The notes under the pieces were generated by a model that searched no databases, was not told where the DNA came from, and saw nothing but the letters and a program-made list of their open reading frames with translations. A stretch of 14,097 bases of DNA from Magnetococcales bacterium (GTDB taxonomy: Bacteria; Pseudomonadota; Magnetococcia; Magnetococcales; UBA8363), in the NCBI GenBank assembly GCA_015232865.1, contig JADFYU010000002.1:153051-167147 (forward strand), read 5' to 3'. The position numbers and the translations under genes are program-made. Every line of letters begins with the position of its first letter. The first letter of the stretch is position 1. Positions 7,146-14,038 of this stretch are shown here, one piece after another.

Positions 7146-7176
7146 GGGACGTTGATTGATCATCAAAATCCGTCCC
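7146..7176. promoter_or_regulatory. Inverted repeat upstream of the flavoprotein gene
   Basis: GGGACG (7146-7151) pairs with CGTCCC (7171-7176), and inside it TTGAT (7152-7156) pairs with ATCAA (7162-7166). It has no T-run, so an operator or leader hairpin is more likely than a terminator. It does not resemble the dyad at the Rrf2 start. Confidence 0.4.
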
Positions 7177-7219
7177 AAGGGATTTCTGTTGCCAAAACGA
7201 TCAACTTATGGAGTTTGAA

Positions 7220-8428
7220 ATGAAAAAAAACATCATCATCGCCGGTTCAGGATTCGCAGGTCTCTGGTCTGCTATTTCTGCTGCACGGGCCATTGCATTG
7301 TCTGAGTCAGAAGATAAGGTGTCTGTCACCGTAGTCTCCCCCAAAGCTCATCTGGTGATACGACCCCGTCTTTATGAGGCGACCATCAATGGTATGGACC
7401 CGGATCTGACGCCCTTGTTCAAAGAGTTAGGGATTCATCATTTGGCCGGAGTGGTGAAAGAAATTCAAGCAGATGCTAACAAATTGATCGTTGAAAGCAG
7501 CGACGGTCATACGCAAGTCATGGAATACGATAAATTTATTCTTGCCGCCGGCAGCCGCTTGTTTTCCCCGAACATCCCAGGCTTGGACAAATATGCGTTC
7601 AATGTGGATCAGATTGAGTCAGCGCAGAAACTTGAAGCACATATTGGTGAGCTGGCCAATAAACCGGACCTCCCAGCCCGCAATACTGTAGTCGTCGTCG
7701 GTGGAGGGCTCACTGGCATTGAAACGGCATCAGAGATGCCTAATCGCCTAAGGAAAGCGTTCGGAGAGAAGGTGTCAGTCCGGGTGATCATCGTGGATAA
7801 AGCTTCGAGCATTGCTCCAGACATGGGGCCAGCTCCACGTCCCGTGATTGAGGAGGCACTGATGGAGTGTGGTGTGGAGATTATCACCAATACATCCGTC
7901 TCAAGCATTGACCAGAATGGTATCACTTTGTCCTCTGGAGAGCGTATCGACACTCTCACCGTGGTTTGGACTGGCGGTGGGCGGGCCAATCAACTGACCG
8001 AGCAGATCCGAGGAGACAAAGATGACTTTGGCCGAGTTTACGCTGATTCCTATTTGCGGGCCAAGGGTGAGGAAGACATTTTTGTCACTGGTGATGTTGC
8101 ACATGTAGCTACTGACAATGAAGGAAACGTTGCTCTTATGTCATGTCAGCATGCTCTGAGTCTCGGAAGAGTCTCGGGCCACAATGCTGCCGCTGAACTG
8201 ACTGGCCTGTCCCTACATCCCTATAGCCAGCCGAAATATGTCACCTGCTTGGATCTGGGGACTTGGGGTGCGGTATACACAGAGGGCTGGGACCGGAAGG
8301 TATGTCTGACACGTGACGAGGCCAAGTCGTTGAAAATTGATATCACGACGAAATGGATCTACCCACCGACTCCGGAGCGTGAGTCGGTATTTGCTGTTGC
8401 TAACCCGGACTATGTGATCGTTCCCTGA
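7220..8428 (+). CDS. NDH-2-like NAD(P)/FAD-dependent oxidoreductase
   Basis: About 402 residues with a two-dinucleotide-binding-domain layout. The N-terminal FAD site is IIIAGSGFAGLWSA. The second Rossmann motif, VVVVGGGLTGIETA, near residue 160, binds NAD(P)H. The C-terminal FAD motif is DIFVTGDVAHV. These fit the pyridine nucleotide-disulfide oxidoreductase / type II NADH dehydrogenase superfamily. No redox-active CxxxxC is seen near the flavin, so it is not a disulfide reductase. Electrons probably pass to quinone or another acceptor; the substrate is unknown. ATG 7220 is preferred over ATG 7208 because GGAG lies 6 bases before it. An Rrf2 gene directly upstream and an inverted repeat in the gap suggest redox control. 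Confidence 0.87.
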   Translation: MKKNIIIAGSGFAGLWSAISAARAIALSESEDKVSVTVVSPKAHLVIRPRLYEATINGMDPDLTPLFKELGIHHLAGVVKEIQADANKLIVESSDGHTQVMEYDKFILAAGSRLFSPNIPGLDKYAFNVDQIESAQKLEAHIGELANKPDLPARNTVVVVGGGLTGIETASEMPNRLRKAFGEKVSVRVIIVDKASSIAPDMGPAPRPVIEEALMECGVEIITNTSVSSIDQNGITLSSGERIDTLTVVWTGGGRANQLTEQIRGDKDDFGRVYADSYLRAKGEEDIFVTGDVAHVATDNEGNVALMSCQHALSLGRVSGHNAAAELTGLSLHPYSQPKYVTCLDLGTWGAVYTEGWDRKVCLTRDEAKSLKIDITTKWIYPPTPERESVFAVANPDYVIVP

Positions 8429-8446
8429 TAATCCTAGATTCGGCAG

Positions 8447-9241
8447 TTGTTAGACAAACGGCTGGAGCGATATCCGGTCAACATAACGGATACCGCCAAG
8501 ATGTTTACGGCCAGCAAATTCCCACAGGATCCCATTGCTATTGTTGAAGGCCACGACCTGCCCGGTTTGGAAGGGGCATTGGTTCACAATGACGAACAGG
8601 GAGAGTGGGCCATTTTTTTCAACCTAGGCAATCCCTCAAAGCGGCGGATTCGTTTTACGCTGGCTCATGAGTTCGGCCATTATCTGTTACACCGTCGGAG
8701 TCATCCCGAGGGTTTCCAGTGCGCTCTATCGGAGATTCCTCTTCATGATCGACAGATGACTCGTCTTGAACAGGAGGCCGACACGTTTGCAGCGAATTTT
8801 TTGATGCCGATAGAAGATTTCCAAAGACAGATCTCTGCAGATGAGTTTACCGATTTAAATATGATCGGTTGTAGTGCCGACCGTTACGGCGTCTCATTGA
8901 CCGCTGCCGTTCGGCAGTGGTTGCGTTACACCCGGCAGCGAGCGGTGTTGGCAGTATCACGGGACGGTTTTGTTCTCTGGTCCGAAGCCAGTACCACCGC
9001 CAAAAAGGCAGGAACCTGGTTTCCCAATATTCGGAAAAAACCGTTTGCTATTCCTGCAGAGTCATTGGCGGCCAAGCGGGATATCACCAACTACCCGAAG
9101 GATGGCGTCCCCATGCCCAAAGGGGTGTGGTTCAAGAAGCATGAGGTTTTAGAGATGGGAGTCCACTCTGATCAATACGAGATTGTGATTACGCTGTTGA
9201 TGTTGGATTTTGACAAAGATCCGGTAGGTGGTTGGGAATAA
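8447..9241 (+). CDS. ImmA/IrrE-family zinc metallopeptidase
   Basis: About 264 residues. The zinc site is H74-E-F-G-H78 in RFTLAHEFGHYLLH, with the downstream glutamate in EQEADTFAANFLMP (about 108-110), the M78 family pattern. The N-terminal part is the usual alpha/beta start of the fold (GALVHNDEQGEWAIFFN). A C-terminal domain of about 110 residues (RAVLAVSRDGFVLWSE onward) may be a regulatory or sensing domain. Known relatives cleave DNA-binding repressors: ImmA cuts ImmR in ICEBs1, and IrrE (PprI) cuts DdrO in Deinococcus after DNA damage. No HTH partner gene is adjacent. The start is uncertain: TTG 8447 comes just after a stop at 8435 and has no clear ribosome site; ATG 8501 is possible. 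It is followed within 4 bases by dinB. Confidence 0.85.
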   Translation: MLDKRLERYPVNITDTAKMFTASKFPQDPIAIVEGHDLPGLEGALVHNDEQGEWAIFFNLGNPSKRRIRFTLAHEFGHYLLHRRSHPEGFQCALSEIPLHDRQMTRLEQEADTFAANFLMPIEDFQRQISADEFTDLNMIGCSADRYGVSLTAAVRQWLRYTRQRAVLAVSRDGFVLWSEASTTAKKAGTWFPNIRKKPFAIPAESLAAKRDITNYPKDGVPMPKGVWFKKHEVLEMGVHSDQYEIVITLLMLDFDKDPVGGWE

Positions 9242-9245
9242 TATC

Positions 9246-10394
9246 GTGGACGCTAGCCGTAAAATAATCCATATCGATATGGACGCATTCTACGCCTCTG
9301 TCGAACAGCGGGATAACCCGGAATTGCGAGGACGCCCTCTTGTTGTCGGAGGAAAAAGCGATAGAGGCGTGGTGGCCGCTGCCAGCTACGAAGCGCGGAA
9401 ATTCGGGATTCATTCTGCCATGGCCATGCAAAAGGCACTGAAAAAGTGCCCTGATCTGGTGGTGGTTCGGCCTCGGATGAGTGCTTACAAGGCGGTATCC
9501 CTGCAGATCCGAGAGGTCTTTCTGGAATACACTGATCTGGTGGAGCCGCTCTCCTTGGATGAAGCTTTCCTGGATGTGACCCATAATAAGAAGGGGATGG
9601 CCTCAGCCTCGATGGTAGCCCAGGAGATCCGAGCCAAGATTCAAGACCGCACTGGCCTGACCGCATCCGCCGGAGTATCCATCAATAAGTTTCTGGCCAA
9701 GGTCGCTTCGGACATGAATAAGCCCGATGGTTTCACTCTGATTACCCCAGATCAGGCCGATGCCTTCGTGGTGTCTCTGCCGGTCGAGAAATTTTTCGGT
9801 GTTGGCAAGGTTACCGCTGGGAAAATGCATCGCTTGGGCATCAAGACTGGGGCAGATCTGTTAAAGTGGTCTTTGAATGATCTGAGATCAGCATTTGGAA
9901 AAGCGGGAAAATCCTGTTACCATATTGTGCGCAACGAGGATTCCCGCCCGGTCAATCCAAACCGGGAACGTCATTCGGTTGGGACCGAAGATACGTTTGA
10001 GCATGATCTCCATGACCGGGAAGAGATGCTGGCCCGTCTGGATGCTATTGCCAAAGAGGTGGTACGACGAATGGAAAAGAGCCACTTCACCGGTAAGACG
10101 CTGACCCTGAAGGTGAAATTTGCAGACTTTCGACAGATCACTCGTAGTCGGACGGTTGACCATCCCATCATCGATGCCAGAGCGATCATGAAGTGGACCC
10201 GTTTTTTGTTTGCCACGGTAGAGATTCCACCACAGGGAGTGCGACTGTTGGGGTTGACTATCTCCAATGCCTGCGAGGAGGGAACCCAGAAAATGCGGCA
10301 GTTGGTGTTACCGTTTTTTTCTGAGCCGGGAGATAACATATCCAGACAATTGGGAGCTGGAAATTCAGTTACGCAATACTTTGCAGATGTTTAG
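9246..10394 (+). CDS. dinB: DNA polymerase IV (Y-family translesion polymerase)
   Basis: About 383 residues, near the usual length. It contains IIHIDMDAFYASVEQ (first catalytic Asp), SLDEAFLDVT (catalytic Asp-Glu), SAGVSINKFLAKVASDMNKPDG, the thumb (FFGVGKVTAGKMHRLGI) and the little finger. QLVLPF about 25 residues from the end is a good beta-clamp binding motif. It copies past damaged bases with low fidelity. Two GTG starts are open: 9228, overlapping the protease gene by 14 bases, and 9246, four bases after its stop with GGGA upstream; I prefer 9246. Either way translation is probably coupled to the protease. I see no LexA box before the pair, so its induction may not follow the standard SOS route. 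Confidence 0.93.
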   Translation: MDASRKIIHIDMDAFYASVEQRDNPELRGRPLVVGGKSDRGVVAAASYEARKFGIHSAMAMQKALKKCPDLVVVRPRMSAYKAVSLQIREVFLEYTDLVEPLSLDEAFLDVTHNKKGMASASMVAQEIRAKIQDRTGLTASAGVSINKFLAKVASDMNKPDGFTLITPDQADAFVVSLPVEKFFGVGKVTAGKMHRLGIKTGADLLKWSLNDLRSAFGKAGKSCYHIVRNEDSRPVNPNRERHSVGTEDTFEHDLHDREEMLARLDAIAKEVVRRMEKSHFTGKTLTLKVKFADFRQITRSRTVDHPIIDARAIMKWTRFLFATVEIPPQGVRLLGLTISNACEEGTQKMRQLVLPFFSEPGDNISRQLGAGNSVTQYFADV

Positions 10395-10431
10395 AAATGT
10401 CTTGTTTTCCTGAAAGCAGGTATTTCTAAAC
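10389..10431. repeat. Inverted repeat at the dinB stop codon
   Basis: Perfect 10-bp arms GTTTAGAAAT (10389-10398) and ATTTCTAAAC (10422-10431) flank a 23-base loop. The dinB stop TAG (10392-10394) is inside the left arm. No T-run follows. It may protect the mRNA end or act as a weak terminator. Confidence 0.6.
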
Positions 10432-10587
10432 CTGCCAAAATGAAGCCTGAGAGCCAGCAGGAAGGAGTGAGGATTTACGGTTTTTTTATGTTCGGTTTGC
10501 CTAGCTTTTCACGCCTTAACGAACATAGATTGAAATGCCAGAAGATGAGAGGTCGAAAACATCCCGCAATATTGGTATGTTTACCGA

Positions 10588-10725
10588 CTTGGGGCTATGT
10601 GCGGTTTTTCACAAAGAGAAGATTTCTTCTGGGGAATCAAAGCAAAGCACTTTTTGCAAGAGGATCAGCCGCACAATATTGGAATAGCACTCGCAAAATG
10701 GATTCAGAAAATTTCACAGCAATAA
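10588..10725 (+). pseudogene. C-terminal remnant of a haloalkane-dehalogenase-like hydrolase
   Basis: In the frame that ends at TAA 10723-10725, the sequence reads DFFWGIKAKHFLQEDQP, then HNIGIALAKWIQKI. HFLQED followed by an IG..IA.W helix is the standard C-terminus of haloalkane dehalogenase and related alpha/beta hydrolases, with the catalytic histidine in HFLQED. Upstream of about 10588 no frame continues the fold, so only the end of the gene survives; the left limit is approximate. A 99-codon frame over 10440-10739 overlaps it but resembles nothing and has no ribosome site. The rest of 10432-10587 holds nothing I recognise. A decayed carboxymuconolactone-decarboxylase-like gene starts 32 bases later; the two may once have been an operon. 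Confidence 0.55.
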
Positions 10726-10757
10726 GAATAATTCACTAATTATATGGATATTTTACA

Positions 10758-11036
10758 ATGGCATTGATTGACCTGATTACCCCAGAGAAGGCCGAAGGGG
10801 ATGTTAAAACGGCCTACGATCAAGCAAGGCCATCGGCGCGGTCCCGGAAGGCTTGCAACTGTTAGCCAGAAGCCTGGTTTACTTTCAGATTAAAATGATG
10901 GAGATCGGCTACTTCATGCAGAACCCCCGCTTTAGCCCGCAACTCATGGCCTTTATCCGCTTGCTGGTGGCCCCAGCGTACCTGTTGCGATTTCTGCGTA
11001 GATTTTAATGCGGCTAGATGTGAACCAGCATATTAG
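10758..11036 (+). pseudogene. Frameshifted carboxymuconolactone decarboxylase / AhpD-like gene remnant
   Basis: The start reads MALIDLITPEKAEGDVKTAYDQA, then the frame breaks near 10825. A second frame continues the family from 10829: IGAVPEGLQLLARS, then FMQNPRFSPQLMAFIRLLVA. Near 10970 the match returns to the first frame as RTCCDFCVDFNAA, which holds the CxxC of the AhpD-like fold, and then stops at 11034. Two frameshifts, an in-frame stop at 10863 and loss of the C-terminal half make it a pseudogene. The intact protein would be a small CxxC peroxidase-related or decarboxylase-like enzyme of about 190 residues. Confidence 0.75.
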
Positions 11037-11055
11037 AATGATTGATATGTCTTGG

Positions 11056-11619
11056 CTAAAACGAAGAACCCGGCTGTTTGAGAAAATCTAACTCTTCCTG
11101 GGTGCTTGATCTGTTGAGCGTAGCGTTGCGGTGAGGAAAGCGACCAAAACGCTCTATGATTTCCAGATGTTTGATGGCCCAAACCAATCCTTCTTCGTCA
11201 CCTGCTTCCTTAAACAAATCGATACAACGTTTTTGATCGGTCATATCCTCACTGTGCTCGAAAGGCAAAAAAAAGAATTTCCGCATGGGGGGTGGGAACA
11301 CTTTGTCGTATCCTTTGGATAACGCTTTGTCAGCAATGATACGAGCCATGGCATCAGACTGGAAGGAACGTGGATCATTGCGGAACATGTTGCGGGGGAA
11401 TTGATCCAGCACAACACACAATGCTAATGCGCCATCCGGGGTTTCTATCCAGTTGTCCAGCTTGCTGCTGAAAGCATCTTCATAAAGATTAAGAAAACGG
11501 TTGCGGATTGATTCGTCGAAGTCGTCATCTTTTTTGAACCAGATAAGACGATCCTTTCCGAACTCTTCTGAATTCTTCGGACCAAACCAAAAGGTGATGA
11601 CATCATCTATTCTATCCAT
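11056..11619 (-). CDS. DUF924 family protein
   Basis: A soluble 187-residue protein. The DUF924 hallmarks are clear: VITFWFGP at the start, LIWFKKDDDFD, ALALCVVLDQFPRNMFR in the middle, PFEHSEDMTDQKRCIDLF, and the end region FGRFPHRNATLNRSSTQEE. Length is typical and no signal peptide is seen. The family is largely alpha-helical with no established reaction. It is the last of three minus-strand genes (pirin, MBL-fold, DUF924) with gaps of 70-80 bases, so a shared transcript is possible but not shown. The ribosome site before ATG 11619 is weak. Confidence 0.9.
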   Translation of the reverse strand: MDRIDDVITFWFGPKNSEEFGKDRLIWFKKDDDFDESIRNRFLNLYEDAFSSKLDNWIETPDGALALCVVLDQFPRNMFRNDPRSFQSDAMARIIADKALSKGYDKVFPPPMRKFFFLPFEHSEDMTDQKRCIDLFKEAGDEEGLVWAIKHLEIIERFGRFPHRNATLNRSSTQEELDFLKQPGSSF

Positions 11620-11692
11620 GTTCTATTACTCGCTGGTTTTACATGTATCGTTTCTGGAACGTTTGAGAATTTCCACAATTGGCTTGAGCACC

Positions 11693-12685
11693 TTATTGTG
11701 ATGGCTGTGTAAGGTCTTTGTACGCCGCCGGGACATTCAACTTAGGATGAACCCATCCAAACAAGGCATATCCCCCAAATTCAGGAAGTGTCACTCTCTC
11801 AACGGTCTGTTCTAAGGTAAGCCCCTCGTTAACAGCCTTTTTAACGCCGTTTTTGATGGCTGTTAAGTAGTCAATATGCCAGCGGAGGTCCTCACGACCG
11901 ATAACATGTCCATGTCCAGGCACCACGTGAGCATCAGGCGGGAGAAACTCAAAAACCTTTTGGAATGTTGTCAGCGTTTCAAGCAGATGGCCATCCAACA
12001 GCCACGGCAGCGCGGGCTTAGACGCAGCAATCGCGTTCCCCGTCCACATCACCTTTGACTCCGGCTCCCATATGAAGAGGTCACCTCCGGTTTGCGCAAA
12101 GCCAAAGTCAATCACCTCAACAATCTTTCCTCCAAGATCGAGATGAAGGCGACCGCCAGGATTGACAAGAATGTCACCGGATCTCGGAACAATCTCCTCA
12201 ATGCCGCGCCCTTTCCCAAAATTGGCAATCATGAATTCCGTATCGGCTTTGAAATGCGCATCAACGTAAGCTTTAGTCTGCACATGTTGAATAATGGTCG
12301 TCTCGACAGGCAGATACATATTTCCATACGAATGATCGCCATGATAACTGGTATTGATCGCATACCGGATAGGCGTATCGGTCACAGATCGCACCAATTT
12401 CTGAACCTGTTCGAGAAGGCGTTGGTTGAGCATGGTATCAATCACTAGGACACTCTTCTCTCCAACAATGAACCCACCGCTTGTGCCAATGGGGATTCCC
12501 TGTGCTGACTTCTCTTTGGCATCAGTCGGATAATACGCGTACACCCCATCCGCCAATTTTTTTGATTTCAAGACGATGGTATTGGCATCCCAGACTGGTT
12601 CATTTGCGAGTACCATTGTTGAGGACAAGAGGAATACACAAGAAAGGATGGCGGTCATGCAGTGTAGGTGAAATGATTTTATCAT
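11693..12685 (-). CDS. Exported MBL-fold protein with altered metal ligands
   Basis: A 330-residue protein with a signal peptide (about 1-28, ending TMVLA) and a metallo-beta-lactamase fold: LVIDTMLN, NTSYHGDHSYGN (112-122), FAQTGGDLFIW (196-206), MWTGN (213-217) and VVPGHGHV (254-261). The usual HxHxDH is SYHGDH (S113, H115, D117, H118). The next ligand His is Q198, and the bridging Asp of TGD is N217. H258 is kept. So two of three site 1 ligands are lost, while site 2 is mostly present. It may bind one metal or act on an unusual substrate; the substrate is unknown. The frame is intact and ATG 12685 has AGAGGA 7 bases upstream, so it is probably functional. Its upstream neighbour is pirin. 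Confidence 0.85.
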   Translation of the reverse strand: MIKSFHLHCMTAILSCVFLLSSTMVLANEPVWDANTIVLKSKKLADGVYAYYPTDAKEKSAQGIPIGTSGGFIVGEKSVLVIDTMLNQRLLEQVQKLVRSVTDTPIRYAINTSYHGDHSYGNMYLPVETTIIQHVQTKAYVDAHFKADTEFMIANFGKGRGIEEIVPRSGDILVNPGGRLHLDLGGKIVEVIDFGFAQTGGDLFIWEPESKVMWTGNAIAASKPALPWLLDGHLLETLTTFQKVFEFLPPDAHVVPGHGHVIGREDLRWHIDYLTAIKNGVKKAVNEGLTLEQTVERVTLPEFGGYALFGWVHPKLNVPAAYKDLTQPSQ

Positions 12686-12749
12686 GGTGTTGTCCTCTTT
12701 TGTTTACGGATTGCCTAAATTGCTCCCGGAAAATCGGTGTGGTGTTCTT

Positions 12750-12773
12750 GCCCTGGCGATCATCCGTCAGGCG
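12750..12773. repeat. Imperfect hairpin at the pirin stop codon
   Basis: On the minus strand, GCGCCTGACG and CGCCAGGGC form an imperfect stem that contains the pirin stop (12769-12767). There is no T-run, so termination is doubtful. The rest of the 81-base gap before the MBL-fold start shows nothing else. Confidence 0.3.
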
Positions 12774-13465
12774 CTTACTTGGGGAATGCGGGTATAATTG
12801 CTCTGAATTAACACTAAGCCGAACCCTTCGTCTGAAAAAAGTTCCAGGCCTTCACCTTCAATCAAATCTCCTGTTTTGACGGCTTTGCCGTTTGCAGTAG
12901 CTGAACCTTGAAAGATTATGGCAACAAAAGGCTGATCGGTTTGTATGGACTGGCCTTTGGATATGAATCCAACCTTACAAACCATATTGCTATGAAAACT
13001 GCCGTCATTGCTACCACCTAGCACTGTGGTTAGTTTTCCATCTTTAAGTTGAAAGTTCTTGTAACTAGGTGTTAGGCCGGTTTCAGGAGGCTGAAACCAG
13101 ATTTGAACGAAGTCAGCCTGACTGTCATTGATACTAAACTCCGAGTGCTGCATGCCTGACCCGGCACGTTGAACTTGGACACCTGGACCTTCAATAATTG
13201 AGCCGTCTCCCAGCGTGCCTTTATGTCCAACTGCACCGTTTATAACAACAGTCACAATATCAACGTCGTTGTGGGGGTGAATTGGGGCTCCATCATTAGG
13301 CTTGAAATAACCGCTGGCCAAATAGACTAAGTCGTCTAGCCCATGGCTTATGTCATTCCGCTGCGATGCATCAGGCCAGATCAACGGGCTCATCACCATG
13401 CGGGTCTCCACGATTCCTGCGAAGCCGCCAAGGGGTAAGTCATTTCTATAAATTATCCGAGTCAT
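12767..13465 (-). CDS. Pirin family protein
   Basis: A 232-residue bicupin. The N-terminal cupin carries IHPHNDVDIVTVVINGAVGHKG, with H63 and H65, then GMQHSEF, with H107 and E109, the complete 3His-1Glu metal site of pirins. The C-terminal half is a second, metal-free cupin. Bacterial pirins include quercetin 2,3-dioxygenases and regulators of pyruvate dehydrogenase; the sequence does not choose between them. The length is typical. ATG 13465 has only a weak AAGG ribosome site. It is the first gene of a possible pirin - MBL-fold - DUF924 unit. Confidence 0.9.
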   Translation of the reverse strand: MTRIIYRNDLPLGGFAGIVETRMVMSPLIWPDASQRNDISHGLDDLVYLASGYFKPNDGAPIHPHNDVDIVTVVINGAVGHKGTLGDGSIIEGPGVQVQRAGSGMQHSEFSINDSQADFVQIWFQPPETGLTPSYKNFQLKDGKLTTVLGGSNDGSFHSNMVCKVGFISKGQSIQTDQPFVAIIFQGSATANGKAVKTGDLIEGEGLELFSDEGFGLVLIQSNYTRIPQVSA

Positions 13466-13537
13466 TAGTCTTTACCTTATTTGAATAAATACTTGCAGAA
13501 CGTGTAGATATTTTGCTGCTTCTCTTTGGTGTACTGT

Positions 13538-13852
13538 TTACACTTTAGCGCTACGCTGAGAGAGCCAGACCCAGCCACCAAGAAAAATGGCTGAACCTGC
13601 AATGAGTGTCATTAGTGTGCCGGGGATAAACGTCCCATACCCAGGGAAATCCACGAAAATCAAATATCCAATATCCGCAAGGCCACCCACCATGGAGGTA
13701 ACCCAGATTGATATCATGTTGCGTCGCCAGACCATCACGCCACCGATGGTCGTTACAACTCCAAACCACAACACGTTCCAACCGTGTTGGTTCAAAATGC
13801 CTTCGACAGCTTGGTGATAATCTGCGTTCAGTACCTCGGTAGACACCTTCAC
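13538..13852 (-). CDS. Small membrane protein, probably 5'-truncated
   Basis: About 104 residues from a GTG at 13852, with three hydrophobic segments at about 24-42 (WNVLWFGVVTTIGGVMVW), 47-68 (SIWVTSMVGGLADIGYLIFV) and 74-97. I do not recognise a named family. A TGA lies two codons before the GTG, and the sequence just beyond changes to the repeat-rich end of a putative insertion sequence. The likeliest reading is that the insertion removed the true N-terminus and the GTG is not the original start. The end at 13538 looks natural. Confidence 0.5.
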   Translation of the reverse strand: MKVSTEVLNADYHQAVEGILNQHGWNVLWFGVVTTIGGVMVWRRNMISIWVTSMVGGLADIGYLIFVDFPGYGTFIPGTLMTLIAGSAIFLGGWVWLSQRSAKV

Positions 13853-13860
13853 CGCTCACC

Positions 13861-14038
13861 AAAACTGACCCACCTATGCTCACAAAAACGAACCCACTAC
13901 TGCAGCAAACACCCCCGATGCTAAAATTCTGACCCACCTCTATTTTTGCACCCATCTTCAAGCCAATTCAGCTTTTTTTCCACAAAGACCCACCCTTCAC
14001 TTTTTTTGGGCCGATGGATTCCCAAAGGAGATGATTTT
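13861..14038 (+). mobile_element. Putative insertion sequence end (IS21-like) with short terminal repeats
   Basis: Four related short repeats share a GACCCACC core: 13861-13875 (AAAACTGACCCACCT), 13885-13899 (weaker, AACCCACT), 13923-13939 (AAAATTCTGACCCACCT) and 13984-13995 (AAAGACCCACCC). Multiple short repeats near the ends are characteristic of IS21-family elements, and TGACCCACC-type repeats are familiar to me from such ends. The transposase lies outside the window, so the family is a guess. The left limit is taken at the first repeat, next to the truncated membrane gene. Confidence 0.45.

Noticed and set aside
8380..8446. LexA box upstream of the protease-dinB pair
   Set aside because: No CTGT-N8-ACAG or close variant is present in the short gap before the first gene.
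9253..9666. Minus-strand frames opposite dinB and the protease gene (also 9189-9584, 9971-10339)
   Set aside because: Antisense shadows of strongly conserved coding sequence.
10440..10739. 99-codon open frame
   Set aside because: No ribosome site, no recognisable composition or family, and a different frame of the same DNA matches a hydrolase C-terminus. I treat it as chance.
12092..12448. Plus-strand frame opposite the MBL-fold gene
   Set aside because: The minus-strand gene has a signal peptide, ribosome site and family motifs; the antisense frame has none.
13551..13961. 136-codon minus-strand frame across the insertion junction
   Set aside because: It is out of phase with the hydrophobic membrane protein and runs into the repeat region, so it is probably chance.
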